Part shown: in pieces, positions 24,761 to 32,421 of the stretch
Layout of the letters: each line of letters opens with the position of its first letter
How positions within the stretch are numbered: the first letter of the stretch is position 1
Translations under genes and position numbers: made by a program
Notes under the pieces: model-generated
The model's database searches: none
Told to the model about the DNA's origin: nothing
Seen by the model: the letters and a program-made list of their open reading frames with translations, nothing else
Origin: an uncultured Alphaproteobacteria bacterium
GTDB lineage: Bacteria; Pseudomonadota; Alphaproteobacteria; Rs-D84
Length of the DNA stretch: 64,000 nucleotides
Assembly: GCA_934230415.1 (NCBI GenBank)
Contig: CAKQEW010000005.1
Location: 1-64,000, forward strand
Reading direction: 5' to 3'

Positions 24761-25324
24761 ATGGCGTGGTCATTTGTTATAAAATATGCGGTCAAGGGTG
24801 TTGCCAAGGTTGCGGCAAAGGCCGGGGCAAAATCTGGGGCAAAATCCGCGGGCAAGCAAATTGGTAAACGGGCCGCCAAGGGCGCCGCCAAATCTATTAC
24901 CGATGGCTGGTTTTTCAAGGTTCTGGATTACACTGATCCAATTTATTGGATTTGGCGCGGCATAAAATCTGTTGGCAAGAAATCTGTGGCCAAGGGTGTC
25001 GCCAAGGGCGCGGCAAAACGTGCCGCCAAACGCGGTATTTTCAAGCGCGGTATTGCTAAACTGGGCGCGCTGGGCATCGTCGGCAGCAGTTTGTCATATG
25101 CCGCAACGACGATTATTCCAGATATGATTTGGCCGACATTGGGTGCCGCAATTGGTACGGCGGGTGCATTATATGGTGCCAAGAAAATAAAAGAAATTTC
25201 AGAAAGAAAAGAAAAAGAGAAACGCGAACAAGAACAACGTGACGCCCAGGATGCGGCGCAGTTAAATGCCAATATGCAACGCATGATGCAATTGCGTCGT
25301 AATCAGATGGCGCGTGCGGCGTGA
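24761..25324 (+). CDS. Lys/Ala/Gly-rich protein with amphipathic repeats, unknown
   Basis: Not recognised. A 187-aa basic protein. Residues 10-45 and 65-95 are degenerate repeats of VAKGAAKxAAK type, which would form amphipathic cationic helices. Between them is an aromatic segment (WFFKVLDYTDPIYWIW). A hydrophobic glycine-rich pair follows at about 100-145, then a highly charged coiled-coil tail (KKIKEISERKEKEKREQEQ). There is no signal peptide. Membrane or nucleic-acid association is possible. GGGGGGA gives a strong ribosome site. Confidence 0.65.
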   Translation: MAWSFVIKYAVKGVAKVAAKAGAKSGAKSAGKQIGKRAAKGAAKSITDGWFFKVLDYTDPIYWIWRGIKSVGKKSVAKGVAKGAAKRAAKRGIFKRGIAKLGALGIVGSSLSYAATTIIPDMIWPTLGAAIGTAGALYGAKKIKEISERKEKEKREQEQRDAQDAAQLNANMQRMMQLRRNQMARAA

Positions 25325-25325
25325 T

Positions 25326-25424
25326 TTATCGCACGATGAAAAATATAAACCATACGCACAAAATCATCCCCAGCCCCAGCAGCAGGTATCGCGCGATGGT
25401 AAAAGAATTCGTCTGTGATTTCAT
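25326..25424 (-). CDS. Possible 32-aa single-pass membrane peptide with leaderless start
   Basis: A 32-codon frame encodes a short polar N-terminus (MKSQTNSFTIARY) and then one hydrophobic helix ending in VR. An extended -10 box TGG-TATAAT (25432-25440) ends seven bases before the ATG, which would make the message leaderless, as for adk and dnaE here. There is no ribosome site and no recognisable family. Length and lack of comparative evidence keep this tentative. Confidence 0.4.
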   Translation of the reverse strand: MKSQTNSFTIARYLLLGLGMILCVWFIFFIVR

Positions 25425-25482
25425 GTGATGTATTATACCACATGATGGGTGGAAAAATATCGGTATGATTTCTCAGATTTTA

Positions 25483-25511
25483 TTGATTTTTTGCAAATCG
25501 TGGTATAGAAT
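25483..25511 (+). promoter_or_regulatory. Promoter of the CorA-type transporter gene
   Basis: TTGATT (25483-25488), 17 bp, TAGAAT (25506-25511), about 40 bases before the ATG at 25551. Confidence 0.6.
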
Positions 25512-25550
25512 ACTTGCATTGAAATTTTGAACAATACAAAGGAGAATGGC

Positions 25551-26435
25551 ATGTTTGTGACGGAAAAATTAAAAACATTCTCTTGGGTGAACGTTGGTAA
25601 CCCTGATCACGATGATTTTGAAAAACTGCAAACGGAATACAAGATTGACGAAGATACTATTTCTGACATTCTGGATCCGGACGAGCAGCCACGTATAGAA
25701 GCAGAAGATGATTACAAGGTTATAATCGTGCGTTTCCCAATTATCAACCGTGAAACAGATACCCTGTGGCATACGGAACCGCTGTCCATCATTTATGCGC
25801 CATCGCGCGTGATAACGGTGTGCCGTAAACGCTGTGACCTGCTGGATAAAATAAAGAAAGATGAAAAGACATCCCGCGAAGAATTCATATTAAACGTCAT
25901 CTATTACATTGCAGAATCGTATCTGCGTTTTCTGAAAGAATTGAATCGTCGCGTGTTGGAATCTAAACAGGCACTGCAAGAACGCATCCGTCGGCGCGAT
26001 TTGATGGCATTGCTAGAGGTTGAAAACAGTTATACCCTGTACATGGCGGCGATTAAGGGCAACGTGGCGGTGTTGGATAAACTGGAAAAAATGCGCGCAT
26101 TTGTAAAATCTGATGATGCCGAAGATTTATTGGAAGATGCACGTATTGAATTGTCCCAGGCGACCGAGGTTGTGACATCGTACAGCAAGATGTTAAAGTC
26201 TATCAAGGAAACGTTTGAGAGTGTGATTAACATGGATTCCAACATGTACATTAACCGTTTGACCATGTGGAACATTATCTTGGTGGTGCCGACGGTTGTG
26301 GTTGGATACTATGGCATGAACATGAAATTACCGTTTGCCGAATACGACAGTGCGGCCATAACGATATTCTTGGCGATAATGATATTGCTGTTGGGGTTTG
26401 CAATGTTCAGTGTTGTTCGCCGTCGTATTGTGTAA
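25551..26435 (+). CDS. CorA-family divalent metal transporter
   Basis: A 294-aa protein of the CorA Mg/Co/Ni channel superfamily in the inner membrane. The large N-terminal cytoplasmic domain (about 1-230) has charged helices forming the funnel. Two C-terminal membrane helices follow, with the signature YYGMNMK containing the GMN selectivity motif at the end of the first. The protein ends with a basic tail (VVRRRIV). The ATG at 25551 follows AAAGGAG; an upstream opening adds eight residues without a site. It is a single-gene unit with its own promoter and terminator. The transported ion is most likely Mg, but this is not proved. Confidence 0.92.
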   Translation: MFVTEKLKTFSWVNVGNPDHDDFEKLQTEYKIDEDTISDILDPDEQPRIEAEDDYKVIIVRFPIINRETDTLWHTEPLSIIYAPSRVITVCRKRCDLLDKIKKDEKTSREEFILNVIYYIAESYLRFLKELNRRVLESKQALQERIRRRDLMALLEVENSYTLYMAAIKGNVAVLDKLEKMRAFVKSDDAEDLLEDARIELSQATEVVTSYSKMLKSIKETFESVINMDSNMYINRLTMWNIILVVPTVVVGYYGMNMKLPFAEYDSAAITIFLAIMILLLGFAMFSVVRRRIV

Positions 26436-26464
26436 TAAAAAACGCGCCATCGGCGCGTTTTTTA
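26436..26464. terminator. Bidirectional terminator (recurrent core)
   Basis: Stem AACGCGCC / GGCGCGTT with loop ATC (about 26441-26458), A-run and T-run on the two sides, between the convergent corA-type and adk genes. Confidence 0.85.
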
Positions 26465-26470
26465 TTATTA

Positions 26471-27025
26471 TTAGTCTAGTGCGGCCAATATGTTTACAAA
26501 ATTTTCGTCTGCGGTTTCGGCACTGACGTCCACATCCGAAAAATGAATCCCAGGCGCGGTGCGCAACCAATCAATCGCCGGCATTGTTGTGTTCATAAAT
26601 GTGGCGATACGGTGTTCCACAACCGTGGCATCGGTATCATCGGCGCGGGTGCTGCCGGTATTCAGACGCTTTTCCAAACGGTGCCGTATGATATCCAGTG
26701 GCACATTCAGGTATATTATGCGAATGTTGAACACGTCGGCATACGTTGCAACCAGCCATTGTGCCTGGGCCAATGTGCGCGGAAATCCATCCAGCAGAAC
26801 ATCGCGACCCGACACGATTTTTCCGGTTATCAAACCGTACAGAATATTATCTGGAATCAAATCGCCACGTGCAATCATGCGCCCTATTTCAGATGTTGCC
26901 GGCATGGCGCGCAACATTGCGCCGGTTTCAACATAGTTAAATTCACAGCGTTCGCGCAACAGGTGGGCAAATGTGCCCTTGCCTGCGCCCGGTCCACCCA
27001 TTAAGACAATCATTTCGTTTTTCAT
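26471..27025 (-). CDS. adk: Adenylate kinase, short form
   Basis: Adenylate kinase interconverts ATP + AMP and 2 ADP. The 184-aa protein has the P-loop GGPGAGKGT, the AMP-site ETGAMLRA and DGFPRTLAQAQWL. A short LID with RADDTDATVVEHR takes the place of the zinc-finger LID, so this is the short form. The ATG at 27025 lies nine bases after an extended -10 box, giving a nearly leaderless mRNA; there is no ribosome site. The longer opening upstream runs through a repeat element and is not coding. In many genomes cmk precedes rpsA; here the kinase lies downstream of rpsA on the same strand but looks like Adk, not Cmk. Confidence 0.9.
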   Translation of the reverse strand: MKNEMIVLMGGPGAGKGTFAHLLRERCEFNYVETGAMLRAMPATSEIGRMIARGDLIPDNILYGLITGKIVSGRDVLLDGFPRTLAQAQWLVATYADVFNIRIIYLNVPLDIIRHRLEKRLNTGSTRADDTDATVVEHRIATFMNTTMPAIDWLRTAPGIHFSDVDVSAETADENFVNILAALD

Positions 27026-27034
27026 AGCGCAGTG

Positions 27035-27043
27035 ATTATACCA
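27035..27043 (-). promoter_or_regulatory. Extended -10 promoter of adk
   Basis: TGG-TATAAT on the minus strand (27035-27043), ending nine bases before the adk ATG. No good -35 is visible. Confidence 0.6.
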
Positions 27044-27080
27044 TAAATCACCCCCGGAATAAAAGTAAAAGAAAATGTTT

Positions 27081-27230
27081 TTAAGTTCCCCTCTGGTGTT
27101 CCCGGGATCCAGGTGAATTGACTTGCGCGTCAGCGCACACATTTGTCCCCACCGGGACAACAAATAAAAGACCACCTCCCCGCTGCGCGGTACTCCTCCA
27201 CCGGAGGGGAACTTAGCCCGCAATGGATAT
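27081..27230. repeat. Non-coding repeat element with inverted ends
   Basis: The segment starts with TAAGTTCCCCTCTGGTG and ends with the near reverse complement (CACCGGAGGGGAACTTA) followed by GCCCGCAA. Internal palindromes include GTCCCCACCGGGAC. The end sequence TTGCGGGCTAAGTTCCCCTC recurs at about 39261-39280, and a partial form (ATTGCGGGCTC) at 49671. This looks like a small dispersed, MITE-like element. Nothing coding is supported. Confidence 0.6.
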
Positions 27231-27238
27231 GTTTCGTA

Positions 27239-27270
27239 AAAAAATCCCCAGCTGATGCCGGGGATTTTTG
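27239..27270 (-). terminator. Terminator after rpsA
   Basis: Stem AATCCCC / GGGGATT with an internal GC / GC pairing around TGAT; on the minus strand a run of seven T follows. Confidence 0.8.
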
Positions 27271-27291
27271 CGCATAATTTACAAACGTAAA

Positions 27292-28980
27292 TTATTTTTT
27301 GCTGTTTTCAATCGCCGCGCCCAAGATGTCGCCCAATACAGAGCCACTGTCGGCCTGGTTGGCGTATTCTTTGACTGCCTGCTTTTCCAGGGTCACCTGC
27401 AATGCGCGGATGGACAGTTTAACAGTGTTGTCTTCAACAGAAACAACGGATGCTTCAACTGTGTCGCCCACTTTGAATTTGCTGGTGTCCTGTTCCGCTT
27501 TTTCGCGTGACAGGTCTGTGCGACGGATAACACCGCGGATTTCATTCGGCAATGCCAAAATCAATTCGTCTGGTGTGATTTCAGAAACAGTACCGGATAC
27601 AACCGCACCTTTCTTGATGGAAACGTGTGCGTTGTCGGCACTTTCGGTCAACTGTTTGATACCCAGTGTGACGCGTTCTTTTTCTGGATTGATGTCCAAA
27701 ATCTTTGCTGTCACTTCCTGGCCACGAACGAACTTTTTCAGTTCTTCTTCGTCCAGTTTGTTCCAAGACAGGTCGGAAATGTGAACCATACCGTCCAATT
27801 CTGGGGTCAACTGAACAAACAGACCGAATTCTGTTGTGTTTTTGATTGGGCCTGTTACAACGTCGCCAACGTTATGGGTTTCGGCAAACTGTTTCCATGG
27901 ATTTGGTTGCAGTTGTTTATAGCCCAACGAAATGCGGCGTTTTTCCTGGTCAATGCCCAGAACAACAACGTTCACATCCTGGCCCGCCTGCAAAACTTTG
28001 CTGGGGTGGATGTTCTTGTTTGTCCATGACAATTCAGACATGTGGACCAGGCCTTCTATATTGTTGCCCAGGTCAATGAATGCGCCGTAATCGGTGATGG
28101 ACGAAACCTTGCCCGATACTGTGTCGCCAACATTGAACGCACGGGATGCTGTATCCCATGGGTCGGCCTCCAATTGCTTTGCACCCAACGAAATACGATG
28201 GGATTCTGGATCAAACTGGATAACCTTGACCTTGATCTTTTCGCCAACGTGAACCAATTCACGTGGGTGATTTACGCGTTTCCACGACAGGTCTGTCACG
28301 TGCAGCAAACCGTCAATACCGCCCAAATCAACGAACACACCGTAATCTGTGATGTTCTTGACGGTACCTTCAATAACGGCGCCCAGTGTGATGTTCTTCA
28401 TCGCTTCGCGTTGTGCGGCCGCGATGGAATCAGACTGAATCGCGCGACGTGATACGATTGCGTTTGTGCGCAATGCATCCATCTTTAAAACGCGGAATTT
28501 GTCTTTCAAACCAATCAAAGATTTTGCATCGCGAACTGGTTTGTGGTCAACCTGGGATGATGGCATAAATGCAAATACGCCGCCCAAATCAACAGTGTAA
28601 CCACCGCGAACAACGTCAATAATTGTACCTTCTGGGTCAATGCCTTCGGCAACTGTCTTTTCCAAATCTTTCCATGCTTTTTCAGCGCGGGCCTTGGTAT
28701 ATGACAGAACCGCAGTGCCTTCGCGGGATTCATAACGTTCAACGAAAACGTCAATGATATCGCCCACGGCCGGGACAGATGCGCCAAATTCTTTCAATGG
28801 AACGCGGCCTTCGGATTTCAGACCAACGTCAACCATTGCGAAATCGCCGCGAATGTCTTTGACGGTACCCTTGGTTGCATAACCCTGCAAAGTTTCCTGT
28901 GCGCCATAGTTCTTGTCAAACATCTGGACAAAGTCTTCGCCGGATATTGGATTGAATAAATCTTTGGATAAATCTTTCAT
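27292..28980 (-). CDS. rpsA: 30S ribosomal protein S1
   Basis: S1 binds mRNA upstream of start codons and helps load it on the 30S subunit. The 562-aa protein has six S1/OB repeats, with clear cores at KGTVKDIRGDFAMVDVG, GTIIDVVRGGYTVDLGG, GTVKNITDYGVFVDLGG, GKVSSITDYGAFIDLG, GPIKNTTEFGLFVQL and GTVSEITPDELILAL. No good ribosome site precedes the ATG, as in many rpsA genes. A hairpin lies about 22-50 bases before the start in a 120-nt leader, a possible site of autoregulation. It has its own near-consensus promoter and terminator. Confidence 0.96.
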   Translation of the reverse strand: MKDLSKDLFNPISGEDFVQMFDKNYGAQETLQGYATKGTVKDIRGDFAMVDVGLKSEGRVPLKEFGASVPAVGDIIDVFVERYESREGTAVLSYTKARAEKAWKDLEKTVAEGIDPEGTIIDVVRGGYTVDLGGVFAFMPSSQVDHKPVRDAKSLIGLKDKFRVLKMDALRTNAIVSRRAIQSDSIAAAQREAMKNITLGAVIEGTVKNITDYGVFVDLGGIDGLLHVTDLSWKRVNHPRELVHVGEKIKVKVIQFDPESHRISLGAKQLEADPWDTASRAFNVGDTVSGKVSSITDYGAFIDLGNNIEGLVHMSELSWTNKNIHPSKVLQAGQDVNVVVLGIDQEKRRISLGYKQLQPNPWKQFAETHNVGDVVTGPIKNTTEFGLFVQLTPELDGMVHISDLSWNKLDEEELKKFVRGQEVTAKILDINPEKERVTLGIKQLTESADNAHVSIKKGAVVSGTVSEITPDELILALPNEIRGVIRRTDLSREKAEQDTSKFKVGDTVEASVVSVEDNTVKLSIRALQVTLEKQAVKEYANQADSGSVLGDILGAAIENSKK

Positions 28981-29001
28981 AAGAAAATTTCATACAAAGC
29001 T

Positions 29002-29031
29002 TGCCACCCTTCACAGATGCTTTTGGTGGCA
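29002..29031 (-). promoter_or_regulatory. Hairpin in the rpsA leader
   Basis: Stem TGCCACC / GGTGGCA with a 16-nt loop, in the rpsA 5' leader. S1 autorepresses through a structured leader in enterobacteria; a similar role here is only inferred. Confidence 0.4.
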
Positions 29032-29107
29032 TGGCCATCCAAAAAATCTCTGGGGGACTTGTGGGGTTAATCGGATTGGTAATGCGCCCACCCGCAAAAC
29101 CAAACGG

Positions 29108-29136
29108 ATTATACGGGATTTTTTTTGAAAATGCAA
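29108..29136 (-). promoter_or_regulatory. rpsA promoter
   Basis: TTGCAT (29131-29136), 17 bp, TATAAT (29108-29113) on the minus strand. The leader to the rpsA ATG is about 120 nt. Confidence 0.85.
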
Positions 29137-29173
29137 GGAAATTCCGTCGCCGCTGGCACTTTGCTCACTTAAT

Positions 29174-29203
29174 AAAAAACGCCCCGATGGGGCGTTTTTT
29201 TAT
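29174..29203 (-). terminator. Terminator after tig
   Basis: Stem AACGCCCC / GGGGCGTT with loop GAT, T-run on the minus strand; the T-run overlaps the end of tig. Confidence 0.85.
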
Positions 29204-30507
29204 TTGGCTGCCTGGAACAGTTCTTCGGGCTTTACGGCCTTTTCTTTCTGTTTCACATGCGTCAACATGGCATCCAGTGCCTTGCGTTCAAAAATCATAC
29301 CGCGCAGCATTGCCAAGGCATTTTGATTCTTGTTATAGAATTCAAACACCTGCTTTGGATCTGGATAGCGGGACGCTTCGGCCCAAACGGCCTGTTGCAG
29401 GTCTTCGCGGGTCACTTCAACCTTGTTCTGGGTGCCCCACTCTGCCAAAATCAGGCCCAATTTAACGCGACGTTCGGCGTCTTTGCGTTCTTTCTTTTCA
29501 TCCCATTTGTGGTCGTCGGCCTTGCAATCATCGCCACAGTGTTCGTGGTTGTGATCGTGTTCGGATTTTGCCATATTCAGTTCCTGGTCAACCAGGGTTT
29601 CTGGCAGGTCCAATTTAACCTTGTCGGCCAAAATGTCCAGCAATTCGTTGCGCATGTCGCGTTGCGCGGCTTCGGCGTACTGGTCATTATAGATTTTTGC
29701 AATGTGTTCGCGCAGTTTCGCAACAGATTCCTGGCCAACGGCCTGGGCCAGTTCGTCGTTCAATTCTGGCAAGATATGCTTGCGGACCTCATGAACCTTG
29801 ACCGCAAAACGTGCGTCTTTGCCCGCCAGGTTTTCGGCATGATAATCTTTTGGGAATTTGACGTTAACATCAAATTCGTCGCCGGCCTTGTGGCCAATGA
29901 CCTGGTCTTCAAATCCTGGGATAAATGCGCCAGAACCCAAAACCAAATGATGTTTTTCGGCGGCGCCACCAGCGAACGCTTCGTCCCCGATGAAGCCCTT
30001 GAAATCAATAACGGCGGTATCACCATCGCCTGCAACGTAATCGTCGGCCTGTTTTTCAGCGGTGCTGCGGCTTTTGCGCAGGTTTTCAATTGCGTTGTCA
30101 ATTTCCTTTTCGTCCAGCGTTGTTGTTTTCTTGGTTACAGTGTATTTTTCCAAGTCAATCGCCGGCAATGTCGGTAAAATGTCAAATTCCAATGAATATT
30201 CAACGTCTTTGCCGAATTCCCAACCGGCCAGGTCGGCCTTTGGTGCGCCGGCCAGACGGATTTTTTTATCCGCGATAAAATCGTTCAGGTCTTTGTTCAT
30301 CAGTTTATCAACAGCCTCGGACGTGGCGGATGCGTTGAATTTCTGGCGCAAGACAGATAATGGAATGTGGCCCGGACGGAAACCTGGCATTTTGGCGGTT
30401 TTGCCATATTCGGTCAGAATTTCATCAGCCGCCGCCTGGACGTCAGCCGCAGAAATTGTTCCGTTCACGGAATAATGCAAATCTTTGATTTTTTCTTTTG
30501 TAAACAT
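29200..30507 (-). CDS. tig: Trigger factor (ribosome-associated chaperone/PPIase)
   Basis: Trigger factor binds the ribosome exit site and folds nascent chains. The 435-aa protein has the ribosome-docking loop GFRPGHIP, an FKBP-type PPIase domain at about 150-240 (DTAVIDFKGFIGDEAF, FIPGFEDQVIGHKAGDEF) and the C-terminal helical chaperone domain. At about residues 310-335 it carries a His/Cys/Asp-rich stretch (SEHDHNHEHCGDDCKADDHK) that looks able to bind metal; such a stretch is not part of the usual fold. AGGGGA precedes the ATG. The common clpP-clpX-lon neighbours are absent. Confidence 0.94.
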   Translation of the reverse strand: MFTKEKIKDLHYSVNGTISAADVQAAADEILTEYGKTAKMPGFRPGHIPLSVLRQKFNASATSEAVDKLMNKDLNDFIADKKIRLAGAPKADLAGWEFGKDVEYSLEFDILPTLPAIDLEKYTVTKKTTTLDEKEIDNAIENLRKSRSTAEKQADDYVAGDGDTAVIDFKGFIGDEAFAGGAAEKHHLVLGSGAFIPGFEDQVIGHKAGDEFDVNVKFPKDYHAENLAGKDARFAVKVHEVRKHILPELNDELAQAVGQESVAKLREHIAKIYNDQYAEAAQRDMRNELLDILADKVKLDLPETLVDQELNMAKSEHDHNHEHCGDDCKADDHKWDEKKERKDAERRVKLGLILAEWGTQNKVEVTREDLQQAVWAEASRYPDPKQVFEFYNKNQNALAMLRGMIFERKALDAMLTHVKQKEKAVKPEELFQAAK

Positions 30508-30537
30508 ATTGTTCCCCTAAAATGTAATTGCCGTGTG

Positions 30538-30566
30538 ATTATTGCACGCTTTTTTTATAAACGCAA
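30538..30566 (-). promoter_or_regulatory. tig promoter
   Basis: TTGCGT (30561-30566), 17 bp, AATAAT (30538-30543) on the minus strand, about 30 bases from the ATG. Confidence 0.6.
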
Positions 30567-30567
30567 T

Positions 30568-30601
30568 AATAAAAAATCCCGCATTTTGCGGGATTTTTGT
30601 T
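30568..30601. terminator. Terminator after the 30604 gene
   Basis: Stem AAATCCCGCA / TGCGGGATTT with loop TTT, A-run and T-run on the two sides. Confidence 0.85.
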
Positions 30602-30603
30602 TG

Positions 30604-31122
30604 CTAGTGTGTTTTTTGCTGTTGACTTTCTCTTAACAAACGTCTGCGTTTTGCGTTAACTGCTTCTGTGGCTTGCGCAGATCCGATGAGTGCACCCAAT
30701 AACGAGAATACACCCATCATCAAATATGGCGAGCCATCTGCAGGTGCATAGCCATGCTTTGTTGTGTAATAATGCGTGCCGTGTTCGTCAATTACGGTAT
30801 GAACCTCTGTCCAGGTTTGCTGGTCTTTCGGCGTGTCCGCAACGTATGCGGTTGCAAAACGGTTTTTTAATGAATAATCAGCGGATTGTGTCATGCCACG
30901 TGGGGCTTGCTGAACATGTACGCCCAATATAAGTGCCGGCATCGCCGCCAGGCCGGCCGCAAAACCCAATGCGGTGCGACGTGCAATTTTTTTCTTTTCA
31001 TCCGCCGTGTATGGATTCTTTTCTAATTGTTTATCCAGTTTGTCGTCCCCCTCGCTGTACAATATGCGTGGAGCTTCGTCTTCTAATTTGTTCAATAAGT
31101 TAGTTATGTTCTGTTTGTTCAT
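30604..31122 (-). CDS. Two-helix membrane protein, unknown
   Basis: Not recognised. A 172-aa protein with a charged N-terminal 45 residues (NLLNKLEDEAPRILYSEGDD), a membrane helix (ALGFAAGLAAMPALILGVHV), and a soluble segment of about 70 residues with YYTTKHGY. A second helix (YLMMGVFSLLGALIGSA) and a basic tail (AKRRRLLRE) follow. Both termini should be cytoplasmic. The ATG at 31122 follows AAAGGAG. It is a monocistronic unit with a near-consensus promoter. Confidence 0.7.
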   Translation of the reverse strand: MNKQNITNLLNKLEDEAPRILYSEGDDKLDKQLEKNPYTADEKKKIARRTALGFAAGLAAMPALILGVHVQQAPRGMTQSADYSLKNRFATAYVADTPKDQQTWTEVHTVIDEHGTHYYTTKHGYAPADGSPYLMMGVFSLLGALIGSAQATEAVNAKRRRLLRESQQQKTH

Positions 31123-31159
31123 TCGTGACTCCTTTAGGTTTCTGTCCCTGACACAGATA

Positions 31160-31187
31160 TATATAGTACAAAAAAAATAAATGTCAA
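31160..31187 (-). promoter_or_regulatory. Promoter of the 31122 gene
   Basis: TTGACA (31182-31187), 16 bp, TATATA (31160-31165) on the minus strand. Confidence 0.75.
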
Positions 31188-31194
31188 GTATTTG

Positions 31195-31232
31195 AGATAA
31201 AAAATAAAACACCATGCAAACCGCATGGTGCT
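31195..31232 (-). terminator. Terminator after rplM-rpsI
   Basis: Stem CACCATGC / GCATGGTG with a five-base loop (31210-31230); on the minus strand TTTTATTTTTT follows. Confidence 0.8.
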
Positions 31233-31252
31233 TTTCGTTCGGTTCGCAAATA

Positions 31253-31750
31253 TTAACGTTTGCTGAACTGGGTAGAACGACGTGCCTTGTGATGACCATA
31301 GTGTTTACGTTCAACAACACGGCTGTCGCGGGTCAAGAACCCAGCGGCCTTTAATGCTGGACGCAATTCTGGTTCAATCTTTTCCAGGGCCTTGGAAATA
31401 CCGTGTTTAACGGCACCCGCCTGGCCAGACAGACCACCACCAATAACCATTGCGTGAATGTCATACGCGGTTTCGCGCTTTGTCACGTTGAACGGTTGGG
31501 CGATAATCATCTGCAACACAGGACGGCGGAAATATTTGTCAGCAGGTATTTCGTTGACAAAGATTTCGCCCTTGCCCGGAACCAGATACACACGTGCAAC
31601 GGAATCTTTACGTTTGCCAGTTGCATATGTGGCACCGTTTAATTTTACAGTGGTCGTTGCAACAGTTGCTTTCTTGGCAACTGTTTTCTTTGCTGGGGCC
31701 GCTTTCTTAACTGTTTTTGCCGCTGTTGCGGTTTTCTTGGCTTCTGTCAT
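31253..31750 (-). CDS. rpsI: 30S ribosomal protein S9
   Basis: S9 sits in the small-subunit head with its C-terminal tail contacting P-site tRNA. The 165-aa protein has the core YATGKRKDSVARVYL, GGGLSGQAGAVKHGISKAL and the C-terminal KARRSTQFSKR ending in Lys-Arg. An extra Lys/Ala/Thr-rich N-terminal extension of about 35 residues precedes the core. The start overlaps the rplM stop, so the two are coupled. Confidence 0.96.
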   Translation of the reverse strand: MTEAKKTATAAKTVKKAAPAKKTVAKKATVATTTVKLNGATYATGKRKDSVARVYLVPGKGEIFVNEIPADKYFRRPVLQMIIAQPFNVTKRETAYDIHAMVIGGGLSGQAGAVKHGISKALEKIEPELRPALKAAGFLTRDSRVVERKHYGHHKARRSTQFSKR

Positions 31751-32223
31751 TATTCGCCCCTTTTGTTTTTACGATTCAATTCGGCAAAGTTGATAACAAC
31801 CGGTTTCTGGGCGGCGTGTTTGTGATCCGCGCCTGCATATACGTGCAGTTTGGTCAAACGCTGGTTCGCCAATGCAACGGCCGTACGACGACCCATCATG
31901 CGCTTTACCGCGTTGAAAACCAACTGTTCTGGTTTTTCGTCGCGCATCTGGTCCAGTGTGCGTTCTTTGGTGCTGCCGGTCCACAGGGAATGCCAAAAGA
32001 ATTTGGTTTTATCTGCTTTCTTGCCAGACAGTGCAACCTTGTCCGCATTGATAATGATAACGTGGTCACCGCAATCCATGTTTGGTGTCCATGTTGGCTT
32101 GTTCTTGCCACGCAGGATGTTCGCGGTAAATGCCGCCAAGCGTCCCAGTGTGCAGTCAGTTGCGTCAATCAGATACCATTTGGCGTCCAATTCGCACTGT
32201 TTTAACGATTTTGTCGCTGCCAT
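31750..32223 (-). CDS. rplM: 50S ribosomal protein L13
   Basis: L13 is an early-assembly protein of the large subunit. The 157-aa protein has KWYLIDATDCTLGRLAAF, GDHVIIINADKVALSGKK and the MMGRRTAVALANQRLTKLHV segment. AAGGAAAC precedes the ATG. rplM-rpsI is the conserved order. Confidence 0.96.
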   Translation of the reverse strand: MAATKSLKQCELDAKWYLIDATDCTLGRLAAFTANILRGKNKPTWTPNMDCGDHVIIINADKVALSGKKADKTKFFWHSLWTGSTKERTLDQMRDEKPEQLVFNAVKRMMGRRTAVALANQRLTKLHVYAGADHKHAAQKPVVINFAELNRKNKRGE

Positions 32224-32263
32224 TTTTATGTTTCCTTAGGTTTTTACTAATTTAGCGCACGTA

Positions 32264-32291
32264 TTATTACGCAATGCCCCAGAAATGTCAA
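32264..32291 (-). promoter_or_regulatory. rplM-rpsI promoter
   Basis: TTGACA (32286-32291), 16 bp, TAATAA (32264-32269) on the minus strand, about 40 bases from the ATG. Confidence 0.75.
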
Positions 32292-32340
32292 GAAAAATCC
32301 GTATGGTATTATAATACCGCATGAGTTTGGTCGGTTAAAG

Positions 32341-32371
32341 CGAAAAAACGCCCCTTTGGGCGTTTTTTTAC
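32341..32371. terminator. Terminator after the two-component operon
   Basis: Stem ACGCCC / GGGCGT with loop CTTT (32348-32363), flanked by A- and T-runs; it lies about 50 bases beyond the histidine kinase stop. Confidence 0.8.
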
Positions 32372-32421
32372 ATTTCGTTCGGCACACGCAGTCCCATGAC
32401 CCGTCATAGAAAAGCGGTTGA

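Noticed and set aside
26471..27025. Cytidylate kinase (cmk), as expected beside rpsA
   Set aside because: The DGFPRTLAQAQ and RADDTD motifs are those of adenylate kinase.
29257..30177. 306-aa plus-strand ORF
   Set aside because: It lies wholly antisense to trigger factor, with no ribosome site or family resemblance.
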